Below, one piece after another: positions 36,018 through 44,143 of a DNA stretch of 64,000 nucleotides. The stretch is taken from NCBI RefSeq assembly GCF_001984155.1, contig NZ_MTQO01000054.1, forward strand, positions 62,001 to 126,000, written 5' to 3'. Below the pieces are notes generated by a model. The model did no database searches and had not been told where the DNA came from. It was given only the letters and a program-made list of their open reading frames with translations. The number at the start of each line of letters is the position of its first letter. The first letter of the stretch is position 1. The translations under genes were made by a program, and so were the position numbers. Source of the stretch: Actinosynnema sp. ALI-1.44. GTDB lineage: Bacteria; Actinomycetota; Actinomycetes; Mycobacteriales; Pseudonocardiaceae.

Positions 36018-37409
36018 GTGGCAGCCGACCCGCCCGCGCCCCCGGTCACCCTGGACCGTGAGTCTGACACGCCGCTGGCCGTTCAGCTCGCCGACGCGTT
36101 GCGAACCGCCGCGGCGGACGGGCGACTGCGCAGCGGCGACCGCCTGCCGTCCACCCGTGCCCTGGCCACACGCCTGAAAGTCAGCCGCACCGTCACCTCC
36201 GCGGCGTACGAGCAACTGCACGCCGAAGGCTGGATCGCGGGCAAGCACGGATCCGGCACATATATAACGACAGCCCCGCCGGGCAGCCTGCCGGAATCCG
36301 CACCACGTCCCCAACGTGGCGCGGCCGCGCCCGACCTGCTCGACCTCACGCCGGGAACCCCGTGGGCAGGCGGGATCGACCGGGCCGCGTGGCGCCGCGC
36401 GTGGCGTGCCGCTGCCGACGCGCCGCCGCTGCTGCGCCCGGAACGCGCCGGGCTGCCCGAGTACCGAGCCGCCATCGCCGAGCACCTGTTGCGCCACCGC
36501 GGTTTGCGAGTCGGCGAGGACGAAACCGTGCTGGCCACCAGCGGAACGTCGTCCGCCGTGTCCGAACTCGCGTTCGCCGTGCTCGGACCGGGCGCGACCG
36601 TCGCCATCGAGGAACCCGGCTACCAGCGGGCAGCGTCCGCGATGACCGCGGCGGGGCTCAACGTCGTGCTGGCCCCGGTCGACGTCGAGGGGTTCCGCGT
36701 CGACGCCGTGCCCGAAGGCGTCAAAGCGGTCTACTGCTCGCCCGCGCACCAGTACCCGCTCGGCGGCCGGATGCCCGCCGGTCGCCGGGTCGAACTCGTC
36801 GAACGCGCGCGGCGCGACGGGTTCCTGGTCATCGAGGACGACTACGACGGCGAACTGCGCTACGACGTGGCGCCCCTTCCCCTGCTCGCCGCACTCGCCC
36901 CGGACGTCGTGGTGCACCTCGGCACCACGAGCAAGATCCTGACGCCGACGCTGGGCACCGGCTGGATGGTGGCGCCGCCGCCGGTGGTGTCGAGGATCCT
37001 GGAATTCCGGGACCACACCGGGATCGGTCCCGCGGTCGCGGGCCAGCGTGTGCTGATCGAGTACGCCCGCAACGGCGATCTGGGCAGGCACCTGCGGCGG
37101 CTGCGGCGCGAACTGTCCGAGCGGCGGTCGCTCGTCGTCGACTCCTTGCGGGAGGCCGGTTTCGAGGTGCTCGGCGACGACGCGGGCGCGCACGTGGTCG
37201 TGCCGCTGTCCTCGGCACGCGTGGAACGGGACGTACGGGCCAAGGCCGAGGAGTTCGGCGCCCGGCTGGACGGCCTGACCAGGCACCACGGGGGCAAACC
37301 CCGCTGGTACGGCCTCGCGCTGGGCTACGCGGCCTGTTCCCGTGACGAGCTGCTTGCGGTATTGCCGCAGCTCATAGACCTGCTCAGGCAAGTGGAGGGG
37401 GACAGGTAA
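36018..37409 (+). CDS. MocR/PdxR-family PLP-dependent regulator
   Basis: A 463-residue fusion of a GntR winged helix (about 15-85, [40 protein letters not shown]) to a fold-type I aminotransferase domain (about 110-455). The aminotransferase part has [35 protein letters not shown] and the PLP-binding region [18 protein letters not shown]. Such proteins sense PLP and control B6, GABA or taurine genes. GTG 36018 with AAAGG upstream fits better than starts that run into the divergent PPOX gene. The likely target is that PPOX gene. Confidence 0.92.
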   Translation: MAADPPAPPVTLDRESDTPLAVQLADALRTAAADGRLRSGDRLPSTRALATRLKVSRTVTSAAYEQLHAEGWIAGKHGSGTYITTAPPGSLPESAPRPQRGAAAPDLLDLTPGTPWAGGIDRAAWRRAWRAAADAPPLLRPERAGLPEYRAAIAEHLLRHRGLRVGEDETVLATSGTSSAVSELAFAVLGPGATVAIEEPGYQRAASAMTAAGLNVVLAPVDVEGFRVDAVPEGVKAVYCSPAHQYPLGGRMPAGRRVELVERARRDGFLVIEDDYDGELRYDVAPLPLLAALAPDVVVHLGTTSKILTPTLGTGWMVAPPPVVSRILEFRDHTGIGPAVAGQRVLIEYARNGDLGRHLRRLRRELSERRSLVVDSLREAGFEVLGDDAGAHVVVPLSSARVERDVRAKAEEFGARLDGLTRHHGGKPRWYGLALGYAACSRDELLAVLPQLIDLLRQVEGDR

Positions 37410-37420
37410 GGTCGGTCGCC

Positions 37421-38491
37421 ATGAGCGAGCCGAAAATCCGAGTCGCCGTCGTGTTCGGCGGCCGTAGCACCGAACACGCCATCAGCTGCGTGTCGGCAGC
37501 GAGTGTGCTCGCCAATGTGGACCCCGCACGTTTCGACGTCCTGCCGGTCGGCATCACGCCGGAAGGCGCCTGGGTGCTTGCGCCGGGCGCGTCCACGCTG
37601 GCGATCGAAGGTGGTGCGCTGCCGAGCGTGACAGCGGGTACCGAGGTCGTGCTGACCGGGCCCAAGTTCGTCGAGCTGCATCAAGCCGGGGCCAGCGAGA
37701 TCCTCGGCGACGTCGACGTGGTCATCCCGATGCTGCACGGCGCCTTCGGCGAGGACGGCACCATCCAGGGGCTGCTGGAGATGGCCGGGATCCCGTACGT
37801 CGGGTCTGGCGTGCTGGCCAGCGCCGTGTCCATGGACAAGGCATTCACCAAGCGGGTGCTCGCCGCCGAGGGCCTGCCGGTCGGCGCGTACGAACTGCTG
37901 ACCCGCACCGACCGCACGCTGTCGCAGGCGCAACGGGATCGCCTTGGCCTGCCGGTGTTCGTCAAACCGTGCCGTGCCGGTTCGTCGCACGGCATCTCGA
38001 AGGTCACCGACTGGGCCGAACTGGACGACGCGATCGCGTTCGCCCGGTCGGTCGACCCGAAGGTGATCATCGAGGCCGCGGTGGCGGGCCGTGAGGTCGA
38101 GTGCGGTGTGCTGGAGTTCCCGGACGGCCGCGTCGAGGCGTCGCTGCCCGCGGAGGTCCGGACCGCGAGCGACTGGTACGACTTCGAGACCAAGTACCTC
38201 GACGAGTCGCTGGAACTCGACATCCCCGCCAAGCTCGACGACGCGCTGATCGAGAAGATCAGGGCGTTGGCGGTCAGCACCTTCCGCGCGGTGGACGGCG
38301 AAGGCCTCGCCCGCGTCGACTTCTTCGTCACCGACGACAACGAAGTGCTGATCAACGAGCTGAACACGATGCCGGGCTGCACCCCGAGCTCGGCCTACCC
38401 GAAGATGTGGGCGGTCACCGGCATCGACTTCCAAACGCTGGTGAGCACCCTCATCGACACGGCACTGGCCCGCGGCAGCGGCCTGCGCTGA
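37421..38491 (+). CDS. ddl: D-alanine-D-alanine ligase
   Basis: Ddl joins two D-alanines with ATP for peptidoglycan precursors. The 356 residues begin [20 protein letters not shown], with [20 protein letters not shown], the ATP-grasp core ([25 protein letters not shown]) and the C-terminal [20 protein letters not shown]. It starts 11 nt after the regulator gene, which is probably accidental proximity, although read-through is possible. In M. tuberculosis the orthologue also lies near gpsA. A terminator follows. Confidence 0.96.
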   Translation: MSEPKIRVAVVFGGRSTEHAISCVSAASVLANVDPARFDVLPVGITPEGAWVLAPGASTLAIEGGALPSVTAGTEVVLTGPKFVELHQAGASEILGDVDVVIPMLHGAFGEDGTIQGLLEMAGIPYVGSGVLASAVSMDKAFTKRVLAAEGLPVGAYELLTRTDRTLSQAQRDRLGLPVFVKPCRAGSSHGISKVTDWAELDDAIAFARSVDPKVIIEAAVAGREVECGVLEFPDGRVEASLPAEVRTASDWYDFETKYLDESLELDIPAKLDDALIEKIRALAVSTFRAVDGEGLARVDFFVTDDNEVLINELNTMPGCTPSSAYPKMWAVTGIDFQTLVSTLIDTALARGSGLR

Positions 38492-38541
38492 AACCCTCGT
38501 GAGTGCCAGGGTTCTGACCCCGGCAAACACTCACGAGGGTT
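38492..38541. terminator. Terminator after ddl (AACCCTCGTGAGTG family)
   Basis: AACCCTCGTGAGTG (38492-38505) pairs perfectly with CACTCACGAGGGTT (38528-38541), with CCAGGGTTCTGACCCCGG forming an inner stem. It starts directly after the ddl stop codon and includes the last codons and stop of the convergent DUF3515 gene. The outer arm is identical to that of the ilvC terminator at 6772. Confidence 0.88.
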
Positions 38542-39079
38542 CCTTGGGGAGGGTTTTGGTCACGAGGGTGGAGATGTCCTGCAATGGGCCGGTTCCGGCG
38601 GCGGCGGGGATGGTCAGCGCTACGTAGACCGGGCGGTCGGCCAGGTACCACGTGGTCGATCCGGGGCCTTCGACCGGCAGCCATGACACGCCGTCGATCG
38701 CGCGGAGGTTCTGCGTCGTGGGCGTCAGCTCAGCCGGTTTCTCCAGGCCGCAGCGCAACACGACGGGATCGGAACGCTGGTCGGTCCACGCCACCGACGC
38801 GGGCGGCGCGGGCTCGGCCAGCGCCGCCTTGGTCAGCACCGCCTTGTCGGCCTGCAGGGTGGCGGGAACCTGCTGGATCAGGGTCGCGCAGTCGGCGGAC
38901 GCGGCAGCCGGGGCGGGCACGGGGACGAGCGGGACCGGTCCCGTCCGCAACGGCGCGGGCGGGGTCTCCGGCTGTGCCGCTTGGTCGTTCCCTGACCCGA
39001 AAACGAGGCTGACGATGATCACGCCGACAATGAGCACCACCGCGAGTCCCGCGGCTATGACAACCCTTGTCCTGTCCAC
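38531..39079 (-). CDS. DUF3515 family membrane-anchored protein
   Basis: A 182-residue protein from GTG 39079. One N-terminal membrane segment (about 6-28, VVIAAGLAVVLIVGVIIVSL) is followed by a Pro/Ala linker and an extracytoplasmic domain with cysteines in ADCATLIQQVP and VVLRCGLEKPAEL that may form a disulfide, then WLPVEGPGSTTWYLADRPVY. This is the DUF3515 family found beside ddl in actinobacteria (Rv2980 in M. tuberculosis, from memory). Function is unknown. Its stop codon is inside the ddl terminator palindrome. The GTG is only three bases from GGGGA, so the exact start is uncertain. Confidence 0.82.
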   Translation of the reverse strand: MDRTRVVIAAGLAVVLIVGVIIVSLVFGSGNDQAAQPETPPAPLRTGPVPLVPVPAPAAASADCATLIQQVPATLQADKAVLTKAALAEPAPPASVAWTDQRSDPVVLRCGLEKPAELTPTTQNLRAIDGVSWLPVEGPGSTTWYLADRPVYVALTIPAAAGTGPLQDISTLVTKTLPKEPS

Positions 39080-39098
39080 GTCCCCACTACAGCACGGG

Positions 39099-39332
39099 TC
39101 AAAGATGGACCACCGGGCAGGTGAGCGTTCGGGTGATCCCGTCCACGTTCTGGATGCGGGCGACGACCAGTTGGCCGAGCAGGTCGACACTCTCCGCTTC
39201 GGCGCGCACGATCACGTCGTACGGACCGGTCACGTCCTCGGCGGTGGTGACTCCCTGTATCCCGGCGATCTCGGCCGCGACCGCGGCTGCCTTGCCGACC
39301 TCTGTCTGGATGAGGATGTAAGCGTGGACCAC
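39099..39332 (-). CDS. Stand-alone Lrp/AsnC ligand-binding domain protein
   Basis: A 77-residue protein, from GTG 39332 with AAGGGG upstream, consisting only of the RAM (Lrp/AsnC effector) domain: VVHAYILIQTEVGKAAAVAA, GVTTAEDVTGPYDVIVRAEA, DGITRTLTCPVVHL. It has no DNA-binding helix-turn-helix. Such lone domains form oligomers that bind amino acids and may modulate full-length Lrp proteins. It is 19 nt upstream of the DUF3515 gene on the same strand and divergent from thiL. Confidence 0.88.
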   Translation of the reverse strand: MVHAYILIQTEVGKAAAVAAEIAGIQGVTTAEDVTGPYDVIVRAEAESVDLLGQLVVARIQNVDGITRTLTCPVVHL

Positions 39333-39441
39333 CGGCGTGCCCCTTCGTCTGGACAAGAATGCTCAAGGTAGGAACGTGGTCAGCAACGTACCCCAACCGG
39401 GGAATGTTTGGTGATCCGAACATTCGGTATCGGAGGCTTTT

Positions 39442-40407
39442 GTGCGATCGGACACGCCGGACCAGGCGGGCACCGTCGCCGAGTTGGGTGAGTTCAACCT
39501 GATTCAGCGGTTGACCGGCGGGCGCGCCCAGCCGCAGAGCACGCTGCTCGGCCCCGGCGACGACGCGGCCGTCGTGGTGGCGTCCGACGGGCGTGTCGTG
39601 GCGAGCACGGACGTGCTCGTCGAAGGCGTGCACTTCCGGCTGGACTGGTCCACACCGGAACAGGTCGGGCACAAGGCGGTCGCGGTGAACCTCGCGGACG
39701 TGGCCGCGATGGGCGCGACGCCGACCGCGATCCTCGTCGGCCTCGCCTGCCCGCCGAAGACCACAGTGGAACTGCTCGACGGGATCACCAACGGGATGTG
39801 GCAGGAAGCCACCCGCGCGCGGGTCGGCGTCGTCGGGGGCGACGTCGTCAGCTCGGAGACGTTGGTGATCTCCGTCACTGCACTGGGGGATCTGCAGGGG
39901 CGGCAGGCGATCAGGCGCTCCGGGGCGCTGGCGGGCGACGTCGTCGCCGTGTGCGGCAAGCTGGGGTGGTCGGCGGCCGGCCTCGCCGTGCTGGGCCGGG
40001 GGTTCCGCTCACCGGTCACCGTCGTCAGCGCGCACCGCGCGCCGGAACCGCCGTACGAAGCCGGAGCGCAGGCCGCGCTGGCCGGTGCGACCGCGATGAT
40101 CGACGTGTCCGACGGGCTGCTGTCGGACCTCGGGCACATCGCGGCGGCCTCCGAAGTGGCCATCGACGTGCGCACGGATCTGCTCGAAGTGCACCAGCGC
40201 CTGGTCGACGTCGGCACCGCCCTCGGCGCGGACCCCCGGCACTGGGTGCTGACCGGTGGGGAGGACCACGCGCTGGCCGCGACTTTCCCCGGCCCGTCGG
40301 AGGTCCCGGAGGGGTGGGTCACCATCGGCACGGTCAGACGCGGCGAAGGCGTTACCGTCGACGGCCGTCCGTACAGCGGCCCGGGCGGCTGGCAGCACTG
40401 GCGTTAG
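39442..40407 (+). CDS. thiL: Thiamine-monophosphate kinase
   Basis: ThiL phosphorylates thiamine monophosphate to the coenzyme thiamine diphosphate, used here by IlvB among others. The 321 residues have the N-terminal GPGDDAAVVVASDGRVVAS, VEGVHFRLDWSTPEQVGHKA, the AIR-synthase-like metal and ATP motifs (NLADVAAMGATP, VGGDVVSSETL) and IDVSDGLLSDLGHIA. GTG 39442 follows CGGAGG. It is first of a plus-strand series with the carbonic anhydrase homologue and ung, the same order as in mycobacteria. No TPP riboswitch is visible upstream. Confidence 0.95.
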   Translation: MRSDTPDQAGTVAELGEFNLIQRLTGGRAQPQSTLLGPGDDAAVVVASDGRVVASTDVLVEGVHFRLDWSTPEQVGHKAVAVNLADVAAMGATPTAILVGLACPPKTTVELLDGITNGMWQEATRARVGVVGGDVVSSETLVISVTALGDLQGRQAIRRSGALAGDVVAVCGKLGWSAAGLAVLGRGFRSPVTVVSAHRAPEPPYEAGAQAALAGATAMIDVSDGLLSDLGHIAAASEVAIDVRTDLLEVHQRLVDVGTALGADPRHWVLTGGEDHALAATFPGPSEVPEGWVTIGTVRRGEGVTVDGRPYSGPGGWQHWR

Positions 40408-40428
40408 AGAGTCCACTTTGGAGGAGCT

Positions 40429-40950
40429 GTGCCGATCTACGCGCTCGGTGACAAGGAGCCGATCATCCATCCGGACGCGTTCGTTCATCCGGATGCGACA
40501 GTCATCGGGGACGTGACGCTGCTGGCGTACGCATCGGTGTGGCCGCAGGCCGTGCTGCGCGGCGACTCCGGCAGCATCCAGGTGGGCGAACGGACGAGCG
40601 TCCAGGACGGCACGATCGTGCACTGCACGGAGTTCCACCCGACCGTGATCGGCAGCAACTGCGTGGTCGGCCACAACGTGCACATCGAGGGCGCGACCGT
40701 CGCCGACCACTGCCTGATCGCCTCGGGTTCCGTGTTGCTCAACGGATCGGTGGTCGAGGAGGGCGCCGTGCTCGGCGCGGGCGCGGTGATGTCCTTCAAC
40801 GGCCACATCCCCGCGCACCGGATGGCGCTCGGCGTACCCGCCCGGATCCGGGAGAACCACGAGGTGCCGCCGATGGCGTGGGCGATGATCGTCGACCGGT
40901 ACGTGGAGAACGTCAAGATCTACAAATCCGGGCTCCGACGCCTGGACTAG
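40429..40950 (+). CDS. Gamma-carbonic anhydrase family protein
   Basis: A 173-residue left-handed beta-helix protein built of hexapeptide repeats. Zinc-ligand histidines fit TIVHCTEFHPTVIG and VVGHNVHIEG, with QAVLRGDSGSIQVGERTSVQ upstream as in gamma-class enzymes such as YrdA or PaaY. It may hydrate CO2 or be a related acyltransferase. GTG 40429 follows GGAGGAG, 21 nt after thiL, so it is probably in the thiL operon. The neighbouring ung gene begins 33 nt after its stop. Confidence 0.88.
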   Translation: MPIYALGDKEPIIHPDAFVHPDATVIGDVTLLAYASVWPQAVLRGDSGSIQVGERTSVQDGTIVHCTEFHPTVIGSNCVVGHNVHIEGATVADHCLIASGSVLLNGSVVEEGAVLGAGAVMSFNGHIPAHRMALGVPARIRENHEVPPMAWAMIVDRYVENVKIYKSGLRRLD

Positions 40951-40983
40951 CCGCATTTTTGGGGTCGGCTAGTCTTTGGCGGC

Positions 40984-41658
40984 ATGGCACGTCCTCTGAA
41001 CGAAGTCATGGACCAGGGCTGGGCACAAGCGCTCGAGCCGGTCGCGGACCGGATCGCGGCGATGGGTGAGTTCCTGCGCGCCGAGGTCGCCGCGGGCCGC
41101 ACCTACCTGCCCGCCGGGGAGAACGTGTTGCGCGCGTTCAAGCAGCCGTTCGACGACGTGCGCGTGCTCATCGTCGGGCAGGACCCGTACCCGACGCCGG
41201 GACACGCCGTCGGCCTGTCCTTCTCCGTTGCCCCGGACGTGCGGCCGATCCCGAAGAGCCTGATCAACATCTACAAGGAGTACTGCGAGGACCTCGGGCA
41301 CCCCAAGCCGTCCAACGGTGACCTGACGCCGTGGGCCGAGAACGGTGTGCTGCTGCTCAACAGGGCGCTGTCGGTGATGCCTGGCAAGCCGAACTCGCAC
41401 CAGGGCAAGGGCTGGGAAGAAGTGACCGAGCAGGCGATCAAGGCGCTGGCCGCGCGTGGCAAGCCGCTCGTGTCGATCCTGTGGGGCCGCAACGCCCGCA
41501 ACCTCCGGCCGCTGCTCGACCCGTTGCCGTGCATCGAGTCCGCGCACCCGAGCCCGATGTCGGCCGCCGGTGGCTTCTTCGGCTCGCGTCCGTTCAGCCG
41601 CGCCAACGAACTCCTGACGCAGCAGGGCGCTTCGCCGGTCGACTGGAAGCTGCCGTAA
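40984..41658 (+). CDS. ung: Uracil-DNA glycosylase
   Basis: Ung removes uracil from DNA to start base-excision repair, important in a high-GC genome exposed to cytosine deamination. The 224 residues show the water-activating motif [20 protein letters not shown] (about 60-79), [26 protein letters not shown] and the DNA-binding motif [15 protein letters not shown] 14 nt before the start resembles a -10 box, which suggests its own promoter. The length is typical of the actinobacterial enzyme. Confidence 0.96.
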   Translation: MARPLNEVMDQGWAQALEPVADRIAAMGEFLRAEVAAGRTYLPAGENVLRAFKQPFDDVRVLIVGQDPYPTPGHAVGLSFSVAPDVRPIPKSLINIYKEYCEDLGHPKPSNGDLTPWAENGVLLLNRALSVMPGKPNSHQGKGWEEVTEQAIKALAARGKPLVSILWGRNARNLRPLLDPLPCIESAHPSPMSAAGGFFGSRPFSRANELLTQQGASPVDWKLP

Positions 41659-41663
41659 CGATT

Positions 41664-41682
41664 GTCCTCGCTCCGCGAGGAC
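41664..41682 (+). terminator. Hairpin after ung
   Basis: Perfect 8-bp stem GTCCTCGC/GCGAGGAC with loop TCC, six bases after the ung stop. A second, longer inverted repeat (CCGACATC at 41729-41736 with GATGTCGG at 41771-41778) lies in the same 171-nt gap. Neither has a good T-run. Confidence 0.6.
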
Positions 41683-41829
41683 GGGCTTGGTCGCCGGGAG
41701 CCGGTCATTGCCACCCCGCCCCACGCGACCGACATCTTCGCTGTGGCCTGCTGGCAGGCGTGGTTGGGGCGATGTCGGGCGTGTTGCGTGGCGTCAACGA
41801 CCAGCGCGACCAAGCCGCAACCAGGCATA

Positions 41830-42483
41830 ATGGCGGCAGTGGGAATCACTGCGCTCATTTTTGACTTCGACGGTCTGCTCATGGACACCGAGTCCACGCA
41901 GTTGCACAGCTGGCAGTACGAGTGGCGGCAGCACGGTCTCGAGCTCGACGTGACGACGTTCTTCGCCGATCACGGCGGAGACGTCTCCGAGCTCAGATAC
42001 GCCGCGCTGGCCGCCGCTGTCGGTTCCGGCTACGACCGCGTGTCCAGCCACGCTCGTCGTATCGAGTACCGGGATTCGCTCAACGCTGAACTGGAGCTGC
42101 GGCCCGGAATCCGGGAGTGGCTCGATTCGGCGGATGGCTTCCGGCTGGCTGTGGCCAGCAGTTCGCCCGCTGCCTGGGTTCTGCCGCTGCTGGAGAAGTC
42201 CGGCTACCGCTCCCGGTTCGAAGTCGTGGCATGCGGTGACGAGGTCGGTGCGCACAAGCCGGACCCAGCGGTGTACTCGCTCGCGTTGCGCCGCTTGGAG
42301 ATCTCCGCCGACCAAGCGATTGCCTTCGAGGACACGCCACACGGCGTCGCGGCAGCCAAGGCCGCCGGGCTGCGCTGTGTCGCGATCCCGAACCCGCACA
42401 CCGATCCGGCCCGGCTTGCCGCCGCGGACCTGGTGTTGGCCAGTGCCGCGGACATGAGCCTGGCAGAGGTCGTCAGCTCGTAG
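41830..42483 (+). CDS. HAD-family hydrolase, beta-phosphoglucomutase-like
   Basis: A 217-residue HAD subfamily IA protein. Motif I is ALIFDFDGLLMDTES, the substrate cap follows, motif II is LAVASSSPAAWV, motif III is the Lys in GAHKPDPAVYSLAL, and motif IV is IAFEDTPHGVAAAKAAGL. The pattern fits beta-phosphoglucomutase or small sugar-phosphate phosphatases. ATG 41830 is chosen as the first start directly before the conserved N-terminus; the frame upstream lacks family similarity. It has no clear ribosome binding site. Confidence 0.9.
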   Translation: MAAVGITALIFDFDGLLMDTESTQLHSWQYEWRQHGLELDVTTFFADHGGDVSELRYAALAAAVGSGYDRVSSHARRIEYRDSLNAELELRPGIREWLDSADGFRLAVASSSPAAWVLPLLEKSGYRSRFEVVACGDEVGAHKPDPAVYSLALRRLEISADQAIAFEDTPHGVAAAKAAGLRCVAIPNPHTDPARLAAADLVLASAADMSLAEVVSS

Positions 42484-42529
42484 AGAAAACAGGTTCCTCA
42501 GTCACCTCCGGCGTCAATAGCGTGGGGTG

Positions 42530-43726
42530 ATGCGGCGGGATCTGGCGTTGATCGCCACCGGGGTCGGGGTTTCGGCATTCGGCACCAGCCTCGGCAGGCT
42601 CGTGCTGATGGTCCAGTTCAAGGACCACGGCGCGTTCGCGCTGGCCGCGTTGATGATCGCCGCGCTGCTGCCCGCGTCGCTCGGCGCGCCGTTCGCCGGG
42701 CTGCTGGTCGACCGGCTGCCCAACCGCAGGCTGATGCAGCAGGCCCAGTTCCTCCAGGCGATCGCGACGCTGGCGATCGCGTTCCTGATCGACAACGTCG
42801 CGGTGGTCCTGATCGCGACGCTGGTCGTCGGGTGCGGCGCGGCCGTCGCGGACCCGGCCGCCGCCACCCTCGCGCCCCGCGCGGCCGGGCCCGGTGACGT
42901 CGCGAAAGGCTTCGCCTGGCTGGCATCCAGCCGGTGGGCCGGTTACGTCCTCGGCACGGCCGCGGGTGGCGTGCTGATCACCGTGGTCGGTGGGAAGAAC
43001 GCGATCCTGATCGACGCAGGGACTTTTCTCGCGCAGGCCATGTTGTTGCTGCTGCTCAAGGTCGACCGGGACCCACGGGTCGAGAGCGGCGAACGCGACA
43101 GCAAGAAGGGTGCCGCCATGGCGGGTATCCGGCACATGGCGCGCGACAGGGTGATCACCGTCAGCCTCGGGGGCCTCGCGGTCGTGGCGTTGTGCGTCGC
43201 GCTGATCAACGTCGCCGACATCTTCCTGATCACCGACGTCCTGCGCGGCGGGGTCGTGCTGATCGGCTGGGTCTACGCGGCGTGGATGATCGGGTCGATC
43301 CTCGGCTCGAGAACGGCCGGGCGGCTCGTGCACCAGCGGTCGATGGTCCGGACGTTGGGCTGGGCGGGAGCCGCGCTCGGGCTGGCCATCCTCATCCCCG
43401 CGGCCTTGCCGTACACCGCTGTGATGGTCGTCGCATTCCTCTGCGGTGGGTTCGCCAACGGGATGCAGAACGTCTCGCGTCAGGCGCTCGTCCGGCTCCG
43501 AACCCCGGACCACCTGCACGGTCGCGCCTTCGCGGCCACCGACTCGGTGATGCGCACGGCCAACGCCGTGGGCACGATGATCGCCGGTTTCGTGGTCACC
43601 GGCGTCGGCCCGCAGTGGGCGATGGGCGCGGCGGGCGCCGCCGCCACGCTGATCAGCCTCGGCACACTGCTGATCGCCCGTGAACGCGAACCGGCCCGGG
43701 TGGTCGAGACCACCCGGGCCGGTTGA
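42530..43726 (+). CDS. Major facilitator superfamily transporter
   Basis: A 398-residue membrane protein with about ten to twelve hydrophobic segments and the cytoplasmic loop GLLVDRLPNRRLMQQAQFLQ typical of MFS exporters of the enterobactin/macrolide type. The central linker is hydrophilic (DRDPRVESGERDSKKG). The substrate cannot be told, although drug or siderophore export is the common role. An ATG at 42530 overlaps a GTG at 42527 as alternative start. The last 12 codons encode a terminator hairpin (see 43691). It is convergent with rpmB. Confidence 0.9.
   Translation: MRRDLALIATGVGVSAFGTSLGRLVLMVQFKDHGAFALAALMIAALLPASLGAPFAGLLVDRLPNRRLMQQAQFLQAIATLAIAFLIDNVAVVLIATLVVGCGAAVADPAAATLAPRAAGPGDVAKGFAWLASSRWAGYVLGTAAGGVLITVVGGKNAILIDAGTFLAQAMLLLLLKVDRDPRVESGERDSKKGAAMAGIRHMARDRVITVSLGGLAVVALCVALINVADIFLITDVLRGGVVLIGWVYAAWMIGSILGSRTAGRLVHQRSMVRTLGWAGAALGLAILIPAALPYTAVMVVAFLCGGFANGMQNVSRQALVRLRTPDHLHGRAFAATDSVMRTANAVGTMIAGFVVTGVGPQWAMGAAGAAATLISLGTLLIAREREPARVVETTRAG
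43691..43722. terminator. Bidirectional terminator inside the MFS gene end
   Basis: CCGGCCCGGGTGGTC (43691-43705) pairs with GACCACCCGGGCCGG (43708-43722), immediately before the TGA of the transporter and 17 nt from the rpmB stop on the other strand. The hairpin is therefore both coding and structural. The plus-strand T-run is short, so its strength is uncertain. Confidence 0.75.
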
Positions 43727-43739
43727 AAGAGCGAACGCG

Positions 43740-43931
43740 TCAGCCCCGGACGACCTTGCCCGCCTTCAGGCAGGAGGTGCACACGTTCAGCCGCTTGCGC
43801 TGCGAAACGCCCAGCTTGGCGTGCACGGTCTGGATGTTCGGGTTCCACCGCCGGTTGGTGCGCCGGTGGGAGTGCGAGACCGACTTGCCGAAGCCCGGCC
43901 CTTTACCGCAGACGTCGCACACAGCAGCCAC
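43740..43931 (-). CDS. rpmB: Ribosomal protein L28
   Basis: The 63-residue L28 protein has [20 protein letters not shown] with a CxxC pair and a second CTSCLKAGK pair, so this copy is the zinc-binding type. Actinomycetes often carry a second, zinc-free L28 elsewhere under Zur control. It reads GTG 43931 and is divergent from the DAK2 gene with 212 nt between them. That gap holds the two promoters, and I see no other element in it. Confidence 0.95.
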   Translation of the reverse strand: MAAVCDVCGKGPGFGKSVSHSHRRTNRRWNPNIQTVHAKLGVSQRKRLNVCTSCLKAGKVVRG

Positions 43932-44143
43932 GTCAGTGTCCTTTCCTCTGGGTTTGCCGCCGGATCGAGGCCGACGACGTACAGCCCGGGCCTGCCAGGC
44001 AACTTGAACAGGGTAACGGGTCGCGTCCGGCGGTTACAAACCGGCCCCGTTCTCGCCGCTGCGGGTGTGTTCGCGGTTACCCTCGCGCCGACCCAATCAC
44101 CGGTGCCCGACTCATCGGTGCCCGACAGCGGGAGGACACGACC

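Noticed and set aside
39380-39441. TPP riboswitch before thiL
   Set aside because: The space is too short and lacks the conserved CTGAGA core.
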